NCBI RefSeq assembly: GCF_025642255.1
Contig: NZ_CP106759.1
Location: 3,871,501 to 3,935,500 of the forward strand
DNA from: Stenotrophomonas maltophilia
Lineage (GTDB): Bacteria; Pseudomonadota; Gammaproteobacteria; Xanthomonadales; Xanthomonadaceae
Direction of reading: 5' to 3'
Length of the DNA stretch: 64,000 nt
Made by a program: the position numbers and the translations under genes. Shown here piece by piece: positions 49,868-60,729 of this stretch. The notes below the pieces were generated by a model. It worked only from the letters and a program-made list of their open reading frames with translations. It did no database searches and was not told the origin of the DNA. The first letter of the stretch is position 1, and every line of letters begins with the position of its first letter.

Positions 49868-49938
49868 GTAGCGCCGGGCCGTGCCCGGCGGCATTTCGCT
49901 CTTCCCCGCTGCGCTCGCCGGGCATGGCCCGGCGCTAC
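49868..49938. repeat. Inverted pair of SMAG/REP elements
   Basis: GTAGCGCCGGGCCGTGCCCGGC (49868-49889) and its mirror ending CTAC (49916-49938), filling the space between two convergent genes and touching the DUF885 stop codon. Likely a two-way transcript end. Confidence 0.9.
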
Positions 49939-49940
49939 CG

Positions 49941-51743
49941 TTACTTCTTCCGGTACTTCGGCACGAACACCTGGTTCACTGCGTCGGCCAGCTGATCCGG
50001 CGGCAGCAGGCCCTGGTCGAGCAGGAAGTTGTTGAACGCCAGGCGGTCGAACTTCGCGCCCAGTGCCAGTTCGGTCTGCATGCGCAGCTCCAGGATGCGG
50101 GTGTAGCCATAGAAGTAGCTGCCCGCCTGGCCAGGCATGCGCACGGTGTAGCGGTCCAGCTCCTGGGTGGCCATGGCCTTGGACAGGCCGACCTGTTCGA
50201 TCAGCACCCGTTCGCCGTTTGCACGGTCGGTCAGGCCGAGGTTGAGCATCGGATCAAGCATCGCGCGCGCGGCGCGCAGCAGGCGGAACTGCAGGGCGAT
50301 CATCTGCCCGTCCAGAGGCTCGTACGGCACCATCTCCGCTTCGGCGTACAGCGCCCAGCCTTCCACGTTCACCGAATTGAACGCGAACATGGTGCGCGCG
50401 AGCGAGACGCCCCGCTCGACCATCGCGGTGAACTGCAGCTCATGGCCGGGACGGCCCTCATGTGCGCTTAGGGTCCACGCGGCCGCACCAAAGTTGAAGT
50501 CGTCGTACTGGGCGCCGGCACCGGCCGCCGGGTTGCCCAATGGCAGTACGAAGGTGCCCTGCTGCCCGGTGTTGTTCACCAGCGGTGCCGGCAGGAAATG
50601 CGGTGCCGGGCTGGCGGCGCTCTCGGCAGCCGAACCCAGGCGCATCTGCATGGCGCGCTTGGGCACGTCGACAATGCCGTGCTCGCGGATCAGTGGATCG
50701 ATGGCGTCGATCACCTTGCGATAGTGGCCTTCGAGCTGGTCGTCGGCGATCTTGTCGGCCTTCAGTGCGCGGATCACGGCGACCGGATCGGTCGGGTCGG
50801 CGACCTTCAGGCCCTTCTCCTTCACCACCAGCGGCGCCAGCTGCTGCATCGCCGAGCGGGTTTCCATGAACTCCAGCTGGGCACGCTGCATCAGCAGCTT
50901 CGGGTCGATGTCGATGCCGACCTGCTTGAGCTGGTATGCGTAGAGCGGCGCCGGCAGGCGCGTGTCGGTACGCGCCTTCGGCAGCACCTCCTTGCGCGTC
51001 CAGGCCGCGTACTCCTTCATCTGCCCCGCCAGGGCCCTCATCGCTTCATCGGCGCCGCTGATCTGGTACTTCTTCAGCAGCGACTCGATGCCGCTGATGT
51101 AGGTCTCGACATTGTCCAGCGACTGCTGCACTTCGATCTTCGTCGGCTGCAGCAGCGCGCTGTCCTTCAGGCGTTCTTCGTAGCGCTGGCGCGCCAGCGT
51201 GGTGAAGGCGGTGCCGCCCGGCGTCAGCCCGGCGTACGCCTTGAGGCGATCAAGCGCCTTGGCCCGGCGCTCGGCCGGCACCTGGTCGGACAGCAGAAGA
51301 TTGAGGCCGCTGAACACCGTCTGCGGCGCATCGGTCCACGGCAGCAGGTACTTGTCGTTGAGCTCGCTGCCCTCGATGTTCTGGTTGGCGGCGTGGATCA
51401 TGATCTGCAGGTCCTGGCGGACGTTGGGATCCTTCTCCGTGGCCAGCCTGGCCTGCAGCTCGTCGCGCGCCTTGGCGGTCGCGGCACGGAAGCGCGCGCC
51501 GTTGTCCGGGCCGAGGTCGGCCACCTTGTCGTCATAGCCCGGCACGCCGAAGAAGCCGGTCTGCTCGGGCTGGAACGGTCCCTGCGCGTCGAGCAGGATC
51601 TGCGCCAGCGCATTGCTGCGCGCGACCCAGGCGGGGCTGGCAGGCGTGGTGGCCTTGGCGGCCGGTGCGGCCAGGGCCGGGGGGGCGGACAGCAGCGGTG
51701 CAGCGGTCAGGGCCAGGGCGACGGCCAGCGCGATCGGCTTCAT
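49941..51743 (-). CDS. DUF885-family secreted metallopeptidase-like protein
   Basis: A 600-residue protein with a signal peptide (ending PALAAPA). The zinc-peptidase-like region is ALSAHEGRPGHELQF near residue 422, with a downstream glutamate in VEGWALYAEAEM. The C-terminus has YFYGYTRILELRMQTELALG. DUF885 proteins are predicted peptidases; no substrate is known. GGAG lies six bases before the ATG. Confidence 0.88.
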   Translation of the reverse strand: MKPIALAVALALTAAPLLSAPPALAAPAAKATTPASPAWVARSNALAQILLDAQGPFQPEQTGFFGVPGYDDKVADLGPDNGARFRAATAKARDELQARLATEKDPNVRQDLQIMIHAANQNIEGSELNDKYLLPWTDAPQTVFSGLNLLLSDQVPAERRAKALDRLKAYAGLTPGGTAFTTLARQRYEERLKDSALLQPTKIEVQQSLDNVETYISGIESLLKKYQISGADEAMRALAGQMKEYAAWTRKEVLPKARTDTRLPAPLYAYQLKQVGIDIDPKLLMQRAQLEFMETRSAMQQLAPLVVKEKGLKVADPTDPVAVIRALKADKIADDQLEGHYRKVIDAIDPLIREHGIVDVPKRAMQMRLGSAAESAASPAPHFLPAPLVNNTGQQGTFVLPLGNPAAGAGAQYDDFNFGAAAWTLSAHEGRPGHELQFTAMVERGVSLARTMFAFNSVNVEGWALYAEAEMVPYEPLDGQMIALQFRLLRAARAMLDPMLNLGLTDRANGERVLIEQVGLSKAMATQELDRYTVRMPGQAGSYFYGYTRILELRMQTELALGAKFDRLAFNNFLLDQGLLPPDQLADAVNQVFVPKYRKK

Positions 51744-51822
51744 GAAGCACTCCAGGACAGGGTTGCCCGCACCCTACGCGCTCATGGCGATGGCGACAAT
51801 CGGTGGGAAGTCATGGCGCCGG

Positions 51823-52341
51823 TCAGAACGCGGCCGTCATCGGGCAGCCACCGCGCTCGCGGCAGGCCTGCAGTTCGCACTCCTGCGCAGCCTCCTCATC
51901 GTCCAGCGCGGTCAGATCGAAGGTCTGTTTGTCCGCACCCAGCACATACATCACCGGGTAGTCCCAGACATCGTCGCGGCGGATGCCCTGCACGAACAGG
52001 CGACCTTGCGCATGGGCCCCTTCCAGCGACACGGTCAGGCCCACATCGCGCTCACCGGTGATCGCGGTCTGCATGCTGCCCAATGGCAGCGAGCCGGCGC
52101 GCAGCGGTTCGCCGAAGGCCTCCACCAGCTCGATGCTGCATCCGGCGCGCCGCATCGCCTCACGCATCGGCGGACTCTCGCGTGCGGCTTCGCCCCAGCG
52201 CATCACACTCCATGCCGCGGAACCGCCCAGTACGCCCAGGAACACCACCACGGTCAGTGGCATCGCCCATCGCCAGTGACGGCGCCACCAGCCGGGGGGA
52301 TGGGCGGGATGGCCAGGAACAGGGGGTGGCAGGTGGTTCAT
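51823..52341 (-). CDS. Coa1-like membrane-anchored protein
   Basis: A 172-residue protein with one membrane helix (about 27-46) and a soluble domain resembling cytochrome c oxidase assembly factor 1: CSIELVEAFGEPLRAG, then AQGRLFVQGIRRDDVWDYPVMYVL (in part). Four Cys are near the C-terminus or core (ECELQACRERGGC). AAGGAG precedes the ATG. It lies between two peptidase-like genes on the same strand. The resemblance is moderate. Confidence 0.7.
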   Translation of the reverse strand: MNHLPPPVPGHPAHPPGWWRRHWRWAMPLTVVVFLGVLGGSAAWSVMRWGEAARESPPMREAMRRAGCSIELVEAFGEPLRAGSLPLGSMQTAITGERDVGLTVSLEGAHAQGRLFVQGIRRDDVWDYPVMYVLGADKQTFDLTALDDEEAAQECELQACRERGGCPMTAAF

Positions 52342-52366
52342 CGGCGGGCTCCTTCCCGGTTGTCAC

Positions 52367-54646
<2,280 letters not shown>

Positions 54647-54741
54647 TCAGCCCCCATCCTAACCAAGCCCGTGCGGGAAGGCAGCATGACCTTCTGCCCA
54701 TGGCAGGGACCGGGCACGGCACATCGGCCGTTGACGGACGG

Positions 54742-54764
54742 GTAGCGCCGGGCCATGCCCGGCG
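54742..54764 (+). repeat. SMAG/REP palindrome, single copy
   Basis: GTAGCGCCGGGCCATGCCCGG plus CG, followed by AGCGCAGCGG as in other copies. It lies between the GST stop (54789) and the dipeptidyl-peptidase start. Nothing else is seen in this 193-bp gap. Confidence 0.85.
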
Positions 54765-54788
54765 AGCGCAGCGGCCTGCGCAGGACCC

Positions 54789-55478
54789 TCAGCGCTGGCC
54801 GAACAGATGCTTGCGCTCGTCATCGCTGAGCGGCTTGCCGGCGTTCGGATTGACCTGCTGGCGCAGCGCATACGCCCGCTGGGTGGCCGGGCGCGCGGCG
54901 ATGGCCTGATGCCAGCGCTTGAGGTTCGGGAAGGCATCGAAATCTGCCGGCAGCGCGTCGTAGGCACCGACCCACGGATAGCTGGCCATGTCGGCGATGG
55001 TGTACTCCTCGCCGGCCAGGAAGGCATGCCCGGCCAGCCGCTTGTCCATCACCCCGTGCAGGCGCCGCACCTCGTTGTCGTAGCGCTCGATGGCGTAAGG
55101 AATCTTCTGCGGTGCGTAGACGTTGAAATGCCCCATCTGGCCGCTCATCGGGCCCAGCCCGGCCATCTGCCAGAACAGCCATTCCAGCGTGGCGATGCGC
55201 CCACGCGCATCGCTGGGCAGGAAGCGACCGGTCTTCTCGGCCAGGTACAGCAGGATCGCACCGGATTCGAACACGCTCTGCGGCGCGCCGCCGTCAGCCG
55301 GCGCATGGTCGACGATGGCCGGCATCTTGTTGTTGGGCGAGATCGCCAGGAAGTCCGGCTTGAACTGGTCGCCCGATCCGATGTTGACCGGGTGGATGCG
55401 GTACTCCAGCCCGCTTTCCTCCAGCATCAGGGTGACTTTATGGCCGTTCGGGGTAGGCCAGTAATACAGATCGATCAT
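54789..55478 (-). CDS. Glutathione S-transferase (YfcG/YghU-like)
   Basis: A 229-residue cytosolic GST. The thioredoxin-like N-terminus is LYYWPTPNGHKVTLMLEESG, with the glutathione-binding VFESGAILLYLAEK and cis-Pro in NNKMPAIVD. The C-terminal helical domain has EYTIADMASYPWVGAYD. The Asn-Gly pair in TPNGHK matches the disulfide-reductase-type YfcG/YghU enzymes. Confidence 0.92.
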   Translation of the reverse strand: MIDLYYWPTPNGHKVTLMLEESGLEYRIHPVNIGSGDQFKPDFLAISPNNKMPAIVDHAPADGGAPQSVFESGAILLYLAEKTGRFLPSDARGRIATLEWLFWQMAGLGPMSGQMGHFNVYAPQKIPYAIERYDNEVRRLHGVMDKRLAGHAFLAGEEYTIADMASYPWVGAYDALPADFDAFPNLKRWHQAIAARPATQRAYALRQQVNPNAGKPLSDDERKHLFGQR

Positions 55479-55587
55479 GGCAGCGGCTCGGGTGCGGTAA
55501 GGAACCTGAAGTCTAGTGCGAGAGTTGGCTTGGCACCGTCATGGCGGGCCGGTAACCTCGCTCCTCCCCCGCAACGCACTGTCCTGC

Positions 55588-56193
55588 ATGTCCCCCCAAC
55601 GCCCCCTCTCCCCGCTGTCCTCGCTGATCTTCGCCTCGCGCTGGCTGCAGCTGCCGTTGTACCTGGGCCTGATCGTCGCCCAGGGTGTCTACGTGTTCCT
55701 GTTCGGCAATGAACTGTGGCACCTGATCTCCCACTCGGCCTCGATGGGCGAGCAGCAGATCATGCTGATCGTGCTGGGCCTGATCGACGTGGTGATGATT
55801 TCCAACCTGCTGGTGATGGTGATCGTCGGCGGTTATGAAACCTTCGTCTCGCGCCTGCGGCTGGAAGGCCATCCCGACCAGCCGGAATGGTTGAGCCACG
55901 TCAATGCCAGCGTCCTGAAGGTGAAGCTGGCGATGGCGATCATCGGCATTTCCTCGATCCACCTGCTGAAGACCTTCATCGCCAGCGGTTCGCTGGGCGG
56001 CCTGCCGCTGTGCGCGCCGGAACTGATGAACGTCGCCGCTGCCAACATCGGTGCCGCCAGGTGCTCGACCTTCACCGAGCAGGGCGTGCTCTGGCAGACC
56101 ATCATCCACTGCGTGTTCATCCTCTCGGCGATCGGCATCGCCTGGACCGACAAGCTGATGTCCAACAGCCACGACAAGGCACAGGCGCATTGA
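55588..56193 (+). CDS. YqhA-family (UPF0114, TIGR00645-like) membrane protein
   Basis: A 201-residue inner-membrane protein with about four helices. Family blocks: [40 protein letters not shown] (in part), [19 protein letters not shown]. Function unknown. ATG 55588 is chosen because the homology starts at [11 protein letters not shown]. Confidence 0.9.
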   Translation: MSPQRPLSPLSSLIFASRWLQLPLYLGLIVAQGVYVFLFGNELWHLISHSASMGEQQIMLIVLGLIDVVMISNLLVMVIVGGYETFVSRLRLEGHPDQPEWLSHVNASVLKVKLAMAIIGISSIHLLKTFIASGSLGGLPLCAPELMNVAAANIGAARCSTFTEQGVLWQTIIHCVFILSAIGIAWTDKLMSNSHDKAQAH

Positions 56194-56201
56194 GGCGCTG
56201 G

Positions 56202-56229
56202 CCGGTGGTGGCGCGGACGCCACCGCCGG
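56202..56229 (+). terminator. Stem-loop after the YqhA gene
   Basis: CCGGTGGTGGCG (56202-56213), loop CGGA, CGCCACCGCCGG (56218-56229): a 12-bp stem with one G-T pair, 9 bp after the stop. No U tract follows, so it may slow transcription or protect the mRNA end. Confidence 0.5.
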
Positions 56230-56394
56230 TCGTCGCTGCCGCCCTTGTACGCAGCGCTGGCGGGGATGCTAGATTGCTTCCTCGCCGTTGCCGGCGGTGG
56301 CGTCGGGAAACGCCACCCTGCCGTGCTCGGACCCACGGTCCCGGCCATGCGTATCAATGATTTACGTAACGTCGTCTTCTTAGAGGGGAGCAGG

Positions 56395-57393
56395 ATGTCG
56401 CACGTCACAACGATCACCGCCGCGCGCCGGTGGCTGCCGGTTGCCTTGGTACTGGCCCTGGCCGCCTGCTCGGGCAAGGAAGAAACGCCTGCCCCTGCCC
56501 CGGCAGGATCGCCTGCCGCTGCGGCGCCGGCGACACCGGTAGTGGCCGCCAAGGTGCAGTCGATGGGCACCGAGCAGCTGCGCGAGTCGGCCAGCCAGGC
56601 GCTGCGCGAGAACCGCATGTACGCCCCGGCCGGCGACAACGCCATCGAGTACTACCTGGCCCTGCGCGACAAGACGCCGGACGATGCCGCGGTGAAAAGT
56701 GCGCTGACCGACCTGCTGCCCTACACCCTGATCGCGGCCGAGCAGCATCTGGGCCGCGAGGACTTCACCGAGGCGCAGCGCCTGGTCGCCCTGATCGAGA
56801 AGGTGGATGCCTCCGCACCGGCCCTGCCACGCCTGAAGGAAGGCCTGGCCAAGGGTGTGGAGAACGCGGCCAAGCGCACCGAGTCGGAAGCGGAGCGGGC
56901 CAAGAAGGACGCCGAGGACCGTACCCGGCAACAGGCCGAGCAGCAGCGCCTGGCCGAGCAGCGTGCCAAGGAAGCCGATGCGGCCAGGCAGATCGCCGCA
57001 CAGCAGGATGCCGCCCGCCGTGACAGCGAGCGCGAGGAAGCCGAGCGCCAGGCCGCCGCACGGCGTGAAGCGGAGCAGAAGCAGCAACAGGCCGCTGCGC
57101 AGCAGGCCAATGCCGCACGCCAGGCACCTGCCGCCGCGCCCAGCCTGCGTCCGGTCAGTACGCCGGCCCCCCGCTATCCGGCCGACGCCCTGCGCGCTGG
57201 CACGTCCGGCGAGGTACTGGTGGAGATCACCGTGGGTACCGACGGCTCGGTGGTGAACGCCCGCGTGCTGCGTGCGACGCCCGCGCGCATCTTCGACCGC
57301 GAAGCCATGAACGCCGTGAAGCGCTGGCGTTTCGAGCCGGTCAGCGCTCCGGTCACCACCCGCCGCACTCTGGTGTTCGCGCCGGGCGGCTGA
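56395..57393 (+). CDS. Lipoprotein with coiled coil and TonB C-terminal domain
   Basis: A 332-residue protein with lipobox LAAC (22-25), an Ala/Pro linker, a helical part (55-150), a highly charged Gln/Arg/Glu/Ala coiled coil (about 155-242) and a TonB C-terminal domain (252-332; PRYPADALRAGTSGEVLVEI and MNAVKRWRFEPV). A true TonB has an N-terminal membrane helix that contacts ExbB/ExbD; here that is replaced by a lipid anchor. GAGGGGAG precedes ATG 56395; a longer open frame upstream contains the leader. A structured leader hairpin (GGTGGCGT/ACGCCACC near 56293-56315) precedes it. Confidence 0.88.
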   Translation: MSHVTTITAARRWLPVALVLALAACSGKEETPAPAPAGSPAAAAPATPVVAAKVQSMGTEQLRESASQALRENRMYAPAGDNAIEYYLALRDKTPDDAAVKSALTDLLPYTLIAAEQHLGREDFTEAQRLVALIEKVDASAPALPRLKEGLAKGVENAAKRTESEAERAKKDAEDRTRQQAEQQRLAEQRAKEADAARQIAAQQDAARRDSEREEAERQAAARREAEQKQQQAAAQQANAARQAPAAAPSLRPVSTPAPRYPADALRAGTSGEVLVEITVGTDGSVVNARVLRATPARIFDREAMNAVKRWRFEPVSAPVTTRRTLVFAPGG

Positions 57394-57420
57394 GCCGGGA
57401 CATCCCCGCCAACGATCACG

Positions 57421-57447
57421 ACAAGGCCCGGTCTGTCCGGGCCTTGT
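57421..57447. terminator. Two-way stem-loop between convergent genes
   Basis: ACAAGGCCCGG (57421-57431), loop TCTGT, CCGGGCCTTGT (57437-57447), an 11-bp perfect stem. It lies between the TonB-domain gene and the small ORF converging on it. U tracts are weak on both strands. Confidence 0.6.
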
Positions 57448-57452
57448 TCGTA

Positions 57453-57707
57453 TCAGCGCGCGCCGTCGATCAGGTGCTGCAGGGCCGGATCGCGTGCCCT
57501 CAGGATCCGGAACAGGCCCAACGCATGCAGACCCGGCAGCAGCGCGCGCAGGTCGGCTTCCGCCGCTGCCCGGGACGCAGGGCTGCCGGCGGGATCCTGC
57601 CAGTCGCGGACGCTGGCAAGGAAAGCGCCCACGCTGCCCTTGCGCACGGTGAGGCCGTTGGCGACCACGTCGTTCTGATGGTCAGGGAGGATGTCTTGAG
57701 GCTGCAT
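57453..57707 (-). CDS. Small hypothetical protein divergent from the AraC regulator
   Basis: An 84-residue cytosolic protein (MQPQDILPDHQNDVVANGLT...). AGGAG lies six bases before ATG 57707. The sequence has a helical, Ala/Leu-rich C-terminal half. No family recognised. It shares a 77-bp divergent control region with the AraC gene and may be its target. Confidence 0.7.
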   Translation of the reverse strand: MQPQDILPDHQNDVVANGLTVRKGSVGAFLASVRDWQDPAGSPASRAAAEADLRALLPGLHALGLFRILRARDPALQHLIDGAR

Positions 57708-57770
57708 GAGGAACTCCTTTCGGCGAGTGGAGTGCAGTGTGGACGCTGCTGTCTGCCGGATCTGCCGTAT

Positions 57771-57795
57771 AACTGCCAGTTGATATGGCATATCA
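57771..57795. promoter_or_regulatory. Two abutting palindromes over the AraC start codon
   Basis: AACTG-C-CAGTT (57771-57781) followed directly by TGATATG-G-CATATCA (57781-57795). The second includes the ATG (57785) of the AraC gene. Position and symmetry suggest an operator for autoregulation or for control of the divergent small gene. Confidence 0.5.
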
Positions 57796-58570
57796 GACAT
57801 CCCCCGCCCTGATTGACCCGCCCCTGGTCGACACCGCCCGAGGGCCGGTGCTGCTGACCGCGCAACTGGCCCTGGACCGTCCACGCCGGACCGCCCGGCA
57901 CCAGCACGCCCGCGGGCAGCTGCTGGGGGCGCGACAGGGCCTGCTGCGGATCGAGGCAGGCGACCTGCACTGGCTGCTGCCAGCCGGCCATATGGCGTGG
58001 GTTCCTCCCGGACTGCCGCATGCGCTGGCCAGCATCGGCCCGTTCGATGGCTGGAGCCTGTACCTCGACGCAGCGACCTGCACGCGACTCCCGGCACGCC
58101 CACGCATCGTGCAACCGGGCCCCCTGCTGCAGGCAGCCGTGGATCGCGCGCTGCGCTGGGCGCCCGCACCGCTCGACGCGGTGCAGGAGCGTCTTGCCGG
58201 CGTCATTGCCGATGAGATCGACGCCAGCACACCGCTGCCGCTGGCCTTGCCGCAGCCACGCGATCGGCGCCTGCGGCGCGTTGCTGCGGCGTTGGCGCGT
58301 GCACCACAGGACACCCGCAGCGTCGAGGCCTGGTCCCTTGCCATGGGACTGTCCAGCCGCACCCTCGCGCGCCACTGGCGCGCCGAAACCGGCATGACAC
58401 TCAGCCAGTGGCGCCAGCGCCTGCGCGTCCTGCTGGCGCTGCCGCGCCTGTTGGCCGGGGAGCCGGTGATCAGCGTGGCGCTGTCGCTCGGCTACGACAC
58501 CCCCAGCGCCTTCATCGCCGTGTTCAAGCGCGAGATGGGGGTGACGCCTGCGCGGTATGCAGAGGGCTGA
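57785..58570 (+). CDS. AraC-family transcriptional regulator
   Basis: A 261-residue regulator. The N-terminal cupin-like sensor has HQHARGQLLGARQG and HMAWVPPGLPHAL. The C-terminal double HTH (about 165-258) has VEAWSLAMGLSSRTLARHW and VISVALSLGYDTPSAFIAVFKREMG (in part). No ribosome-binding site is seen at ATG 57785, which lies within a palindrome. It is likely a local regulator of small-molecule response. Confidence 0.9.
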   Translation: MAYQTSPALIDPPLVDTARGPVLLTAQLALDRPRRTARHQHARGQLLGARQGLLRIEAGDLHWLLPAGHMAWVPPGLPHALASIGPFDGWSLYLDAATCTRLPARPRIVQPGPLLQAAVDRALRWAPAPLDAVQERLAGVIADEIDASTPLPLALPQPRDRRLRRVAAALARAPQDTRSVEAWSLAMGLSSRTLARHWRAETGMTLSQWRQRLRVLLALPRLLAGEPVISVALSLGYDTPSAFIAVFKREMGVTPARYAEG

Positions 58571-58729
58571 CGTATTCAGCACTTCCTCTGCCTGCCTTCG
58601 CGCCGCAGAGTGCCTGCCGGGGCCGATGTCCCGGATCGGTACCACGTCGCCGATACCTGGGAGAACTTCGACCGACTGGCCCCGGTGATCGCCCGGCGCT
58701 TCGCCGCTTGGCAGGCAACGCGAACCTGA
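58571..58729 (+). pseudogene. Possible remnant coding segment after the AraC stop
   Basis: The AraC reading frame stays open for 52 codons past its TGA, and the last part (DRYHVADTWENFDRLAP then VIARRFAAWQATRT) looks like the C-terminus of a protein. A GTG at 58610 could start a 39-residue peptide, but no ribosome-binding site is seen. It may be a gene relic or chance. No family recognised. Confidence 0.3.
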
Positions 58730-58735
58730 AAACAG

Positions 58736-58760
58736 CGAGGCCCGGAATGACCGGGCCTCG
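58736..58760. terminator. Two-way stem-loop
   Basis: CGAGGCCCGG (58736-58745), loop AATGA, CCGGGCCTCG (58751-58760). On the minus strand it is followed by CTGTTTTC, so it is a fair terminator for the ABC exporter operon that ends at 58802. Confidence 0.7.
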
Positions 58761-58769
58761 TTCCCTATC

Positions 58770-58793
58770 CGCCGGGCAGGGCCCGGCGCTTCC
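58770..58793 (-). repeat. Decayed SMAG/REP palindrome
   Basis: CGCCGGGCAGGGCCCGGCGCTTCC, with CTTC in place of CTAC. It lies 8 bp downstream of the ABC permease stop. Confidence 0.7.
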
Positions 58794-58801
58794 ACTGGCG
58801 G

Positions 58802-59986
58802 TCAGCCGGAAATCGCCAGGCGTTCGTTGTGGTAGCGGCGCACGGCGGCAAACCACAGCAGTGCGGCCAGACCGAGACTGGCGCCCAGATAGATCGCCCA
58901 GACGCTGGGACTGATCACTTCGTGGCGGATGACCTTCAGCAGCATCTGGTTCTGCGACAGGAACGGCACCGCGTACTGCCACAGCTCGCTCTTCAGCGGG
59001 TAAGCGACCAGCGCGTAGCCGGGCAGCATCGGCAGCAGCATCAGCCAGGTCATGTGGCTCTGCGCTTCCTTCATGCTCTTGGCCGCCGCCGACAGGAAGG
59101 TCAGCAGCGAGGTACCGATCAGCAGCATCGGCAGCATCACCAGCAGCATCTGCAGCATCGAGCCGACATTCATGTTGAACTGGCGGCCGATGTTGCCCGG
59201 GGCGATCTGCGCGCTGACCTTGAAAGCCACCAGGGTCAACAGCAGCGACGCGAAGCCGACCACGCAGGCGGCGGCGATCTTGCCACTGACGATCGCGCTG
59301 CGTGAGCCGGGCGTCGCCAGCAGGGGCTCGAGTGACTGCCGCTCGCGTTCGCCTGCCGTGGCGTCCATCACCAGATAGGCGCCGCCGATGAACGAGGTCA
59401 GGGTCAACAGCACCGGCAGCAGCATCGACAGGATCATGCCCCGTTTCGCTTCGGCACTGGCCAGATCCTGGCTGCCCACGTCCAGCGGACGCGCGACCTG
59501 GGCATCCACGCCGCGTGCCATCAGCCGCAGTGCGCCCACCTGGCCGTTGTAGGTGGCCAGCGCCGCTTCCAGGCGTGCGCTGGGCACTTCGGCGGCACGC
59601 CGGGTGCTGTCCTTGATCACCTCCACCAGCGCCGGCCTGCCCGCGGCCCAGTCCTCGCCGAAGTCATCGCTGATGCGCAGCGCGACGTCGATGTCCTGGT
59701 TGCGGATGGCCGCAGCCAGGTCCTTGGGTGCTGCGCTGGCGTTGAGCCCCTGCGCGGCCAGGAAGCGGACCAGGTTCGGTGCGTTGTCCGCGCCGATGGT
59801 CGGAATCTGCAGCGGTTGCTCGATCTGCGTGCGCACGCGGCTCTCGGCCAGCTTGCCCATGCCCAGCAGCAGCACCGGGTACAGCAGCGGACCGAACAGC
59901 AGGGTCAGCATCAGCGTGCGGCGGTCGCGGGAGAGATCACGCAGCTCCTTGCGCATCACCGTCATCAGGGTCGACATCATGCTCAT
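58802..59986 (-). CDS. ABC-2 type exporter permease (NatB-like)
   Basis: A 394-residue inner-membrane protein with an N-terminal helix (about 25-42), a large extracytoplasmic domain (about 43-185) and five C-terminal helices. The block GAYLVMDATAGERERQSLEPLLATPGSR (in part) is typical of NatB/YhaP-type permeases. The start ATG 59986 overlaps the ATPase stop (ATGA). It forms an exporter with the upstream ATPase; the cargo is unknown. Confidence 0.9.
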   Translation of the reverse strand: MSMMSTLMTVMRKELRDLSRDRRTLMLTLLFGPLLYPVLLLGMGKLAESRVRTQIEQPLQIPTIGADNAPNLVRFLAAQGLNASAAPKDLAAAIRNQDIDVALRISDDFGEDWAAGRPALVEVIKDSTRRAAEVPSARLEAALATYNGQVGALRLMARGVDAQVARPLDVGSQDLASAEAKRGMILSMLLPVLLTLTSFIGGAYLVMDATAGERERQSLEPLLATPGSRSAIVSGKIAAACVVGFASLLLTLVAFKVSAQIAPGNIGRQFNMNVGSMLQMLLVMLPMLLIGTSLLTFLSAAAKSMKEAQSHMTWLMLLPMLPGYALVAYPLKSELWQYAVPFLSQNQMLLKVIRHEVISPSVWAIYLGASLGLAALLWFAAVRRYHNERLAISG

Positions 59987-60729
59987 GCGTGCAGGCCCTC
60001 TTCGCTGCCGATCAGTTTCACGAACGCATCTTCCAGATTGGCTTCGCCGGACTGCGCGCGCAGCTCATCGGCACTGCCGGCGGCCATGACCGTGCCCTTG
60101 GCGATGATCACGATGTGGTCGCACAGTGCAGCCACCTCCTGCATGATGTGGCTGGACAGAATCACGCACCGCCCTTCCTCACGAAGTCCCAGCAGGAACC
60201 GGCGCAGTGCACGGGTGGTCATCACATCCAGGCCGTTGGTCGGCTCGTCGAGAATCACATTGCGCGGATCGTGCACGAGTGCGCGCGCGATCGCGGTCTT
60301 GGTGCGCTGGCCCTGCGAGAAGCCATCGGTCTGGCGGTCGAGGATGTCGCCCATGTCCAGCGCCTGCGACAGCACGTCGATGCGCTCGCGGATGCGAGCT
60401 TCGGACAGGCCGTGCAGCCGGCCGAAATAGGCGATGTTCTCGCGCGCGGTCAACCGCTTGTAGACGCCCCGCGCATCGGGCAGCACGCCCAGGTGGCGAC
60501 GGACCTCCACGGGATTGCGCGCGGCATCGATGCCATCGACGCTGATGCTGCCCTGGTCAGGCGTCATCAGGGTGTACAGCATGCGCATGGTGGTGGTCTT
60601 GCCGGCACCGTTCGGGCCAAGCAGACCGGTGATGCGACCGTCCTCGGCGCGGAAGCCGACATCGGCCACCGCCTGGATGCGGCCGGTGCGGGTATCGAAG
60701 GCCTTGTGCAGGTTGTCGGCGACGATCAT
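59983..60729 (-). CDS. ABC transporter ATPase (NatA-like)
   Basis: A 248-residue ATPase. Walker A GPNGAGKT is at 38-45, signature FSQGQ in place of LSGGQ, Walker B VILDEPTNGLD, and the H-loop His in SSHIM. The signature variant is usual in this family. Start ATG 60729 overlaps the upstream hydrolase stop (ATGA); ATG 60738 is a possible alternative. Confidence 0.92.
   Translation of the reverse strand: MIVADNLHKAFDTRTGRIQAVADVGFRAEDGRITGLLGPNGAGKTTTMRMLYTLMTPDQGSISVDGIDAARNPVEVRRHLGVLPDARGVYKRLTARENIAYFGRLHGLSEARIRERIDVLSQALDMGDILDRQTDGFSQGQRTKTAIARALVHDPRNVILDEPTNGLDVMTTRALRRFLLGLREEGRCVILSSHIMQEVAALCDHIVIIAKGTVMAAGSADELRAQSGEANLEDAFVKLIGSEEGLHA

Noticed and set aside
59983-60729. Degenerate ABC signature FSQGQ taken as a sign of an inactive ATPase
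   Set aside because: Walker A, Walker B and the H-loop His are intact, and this signature form is usual among NatA-type exporters.
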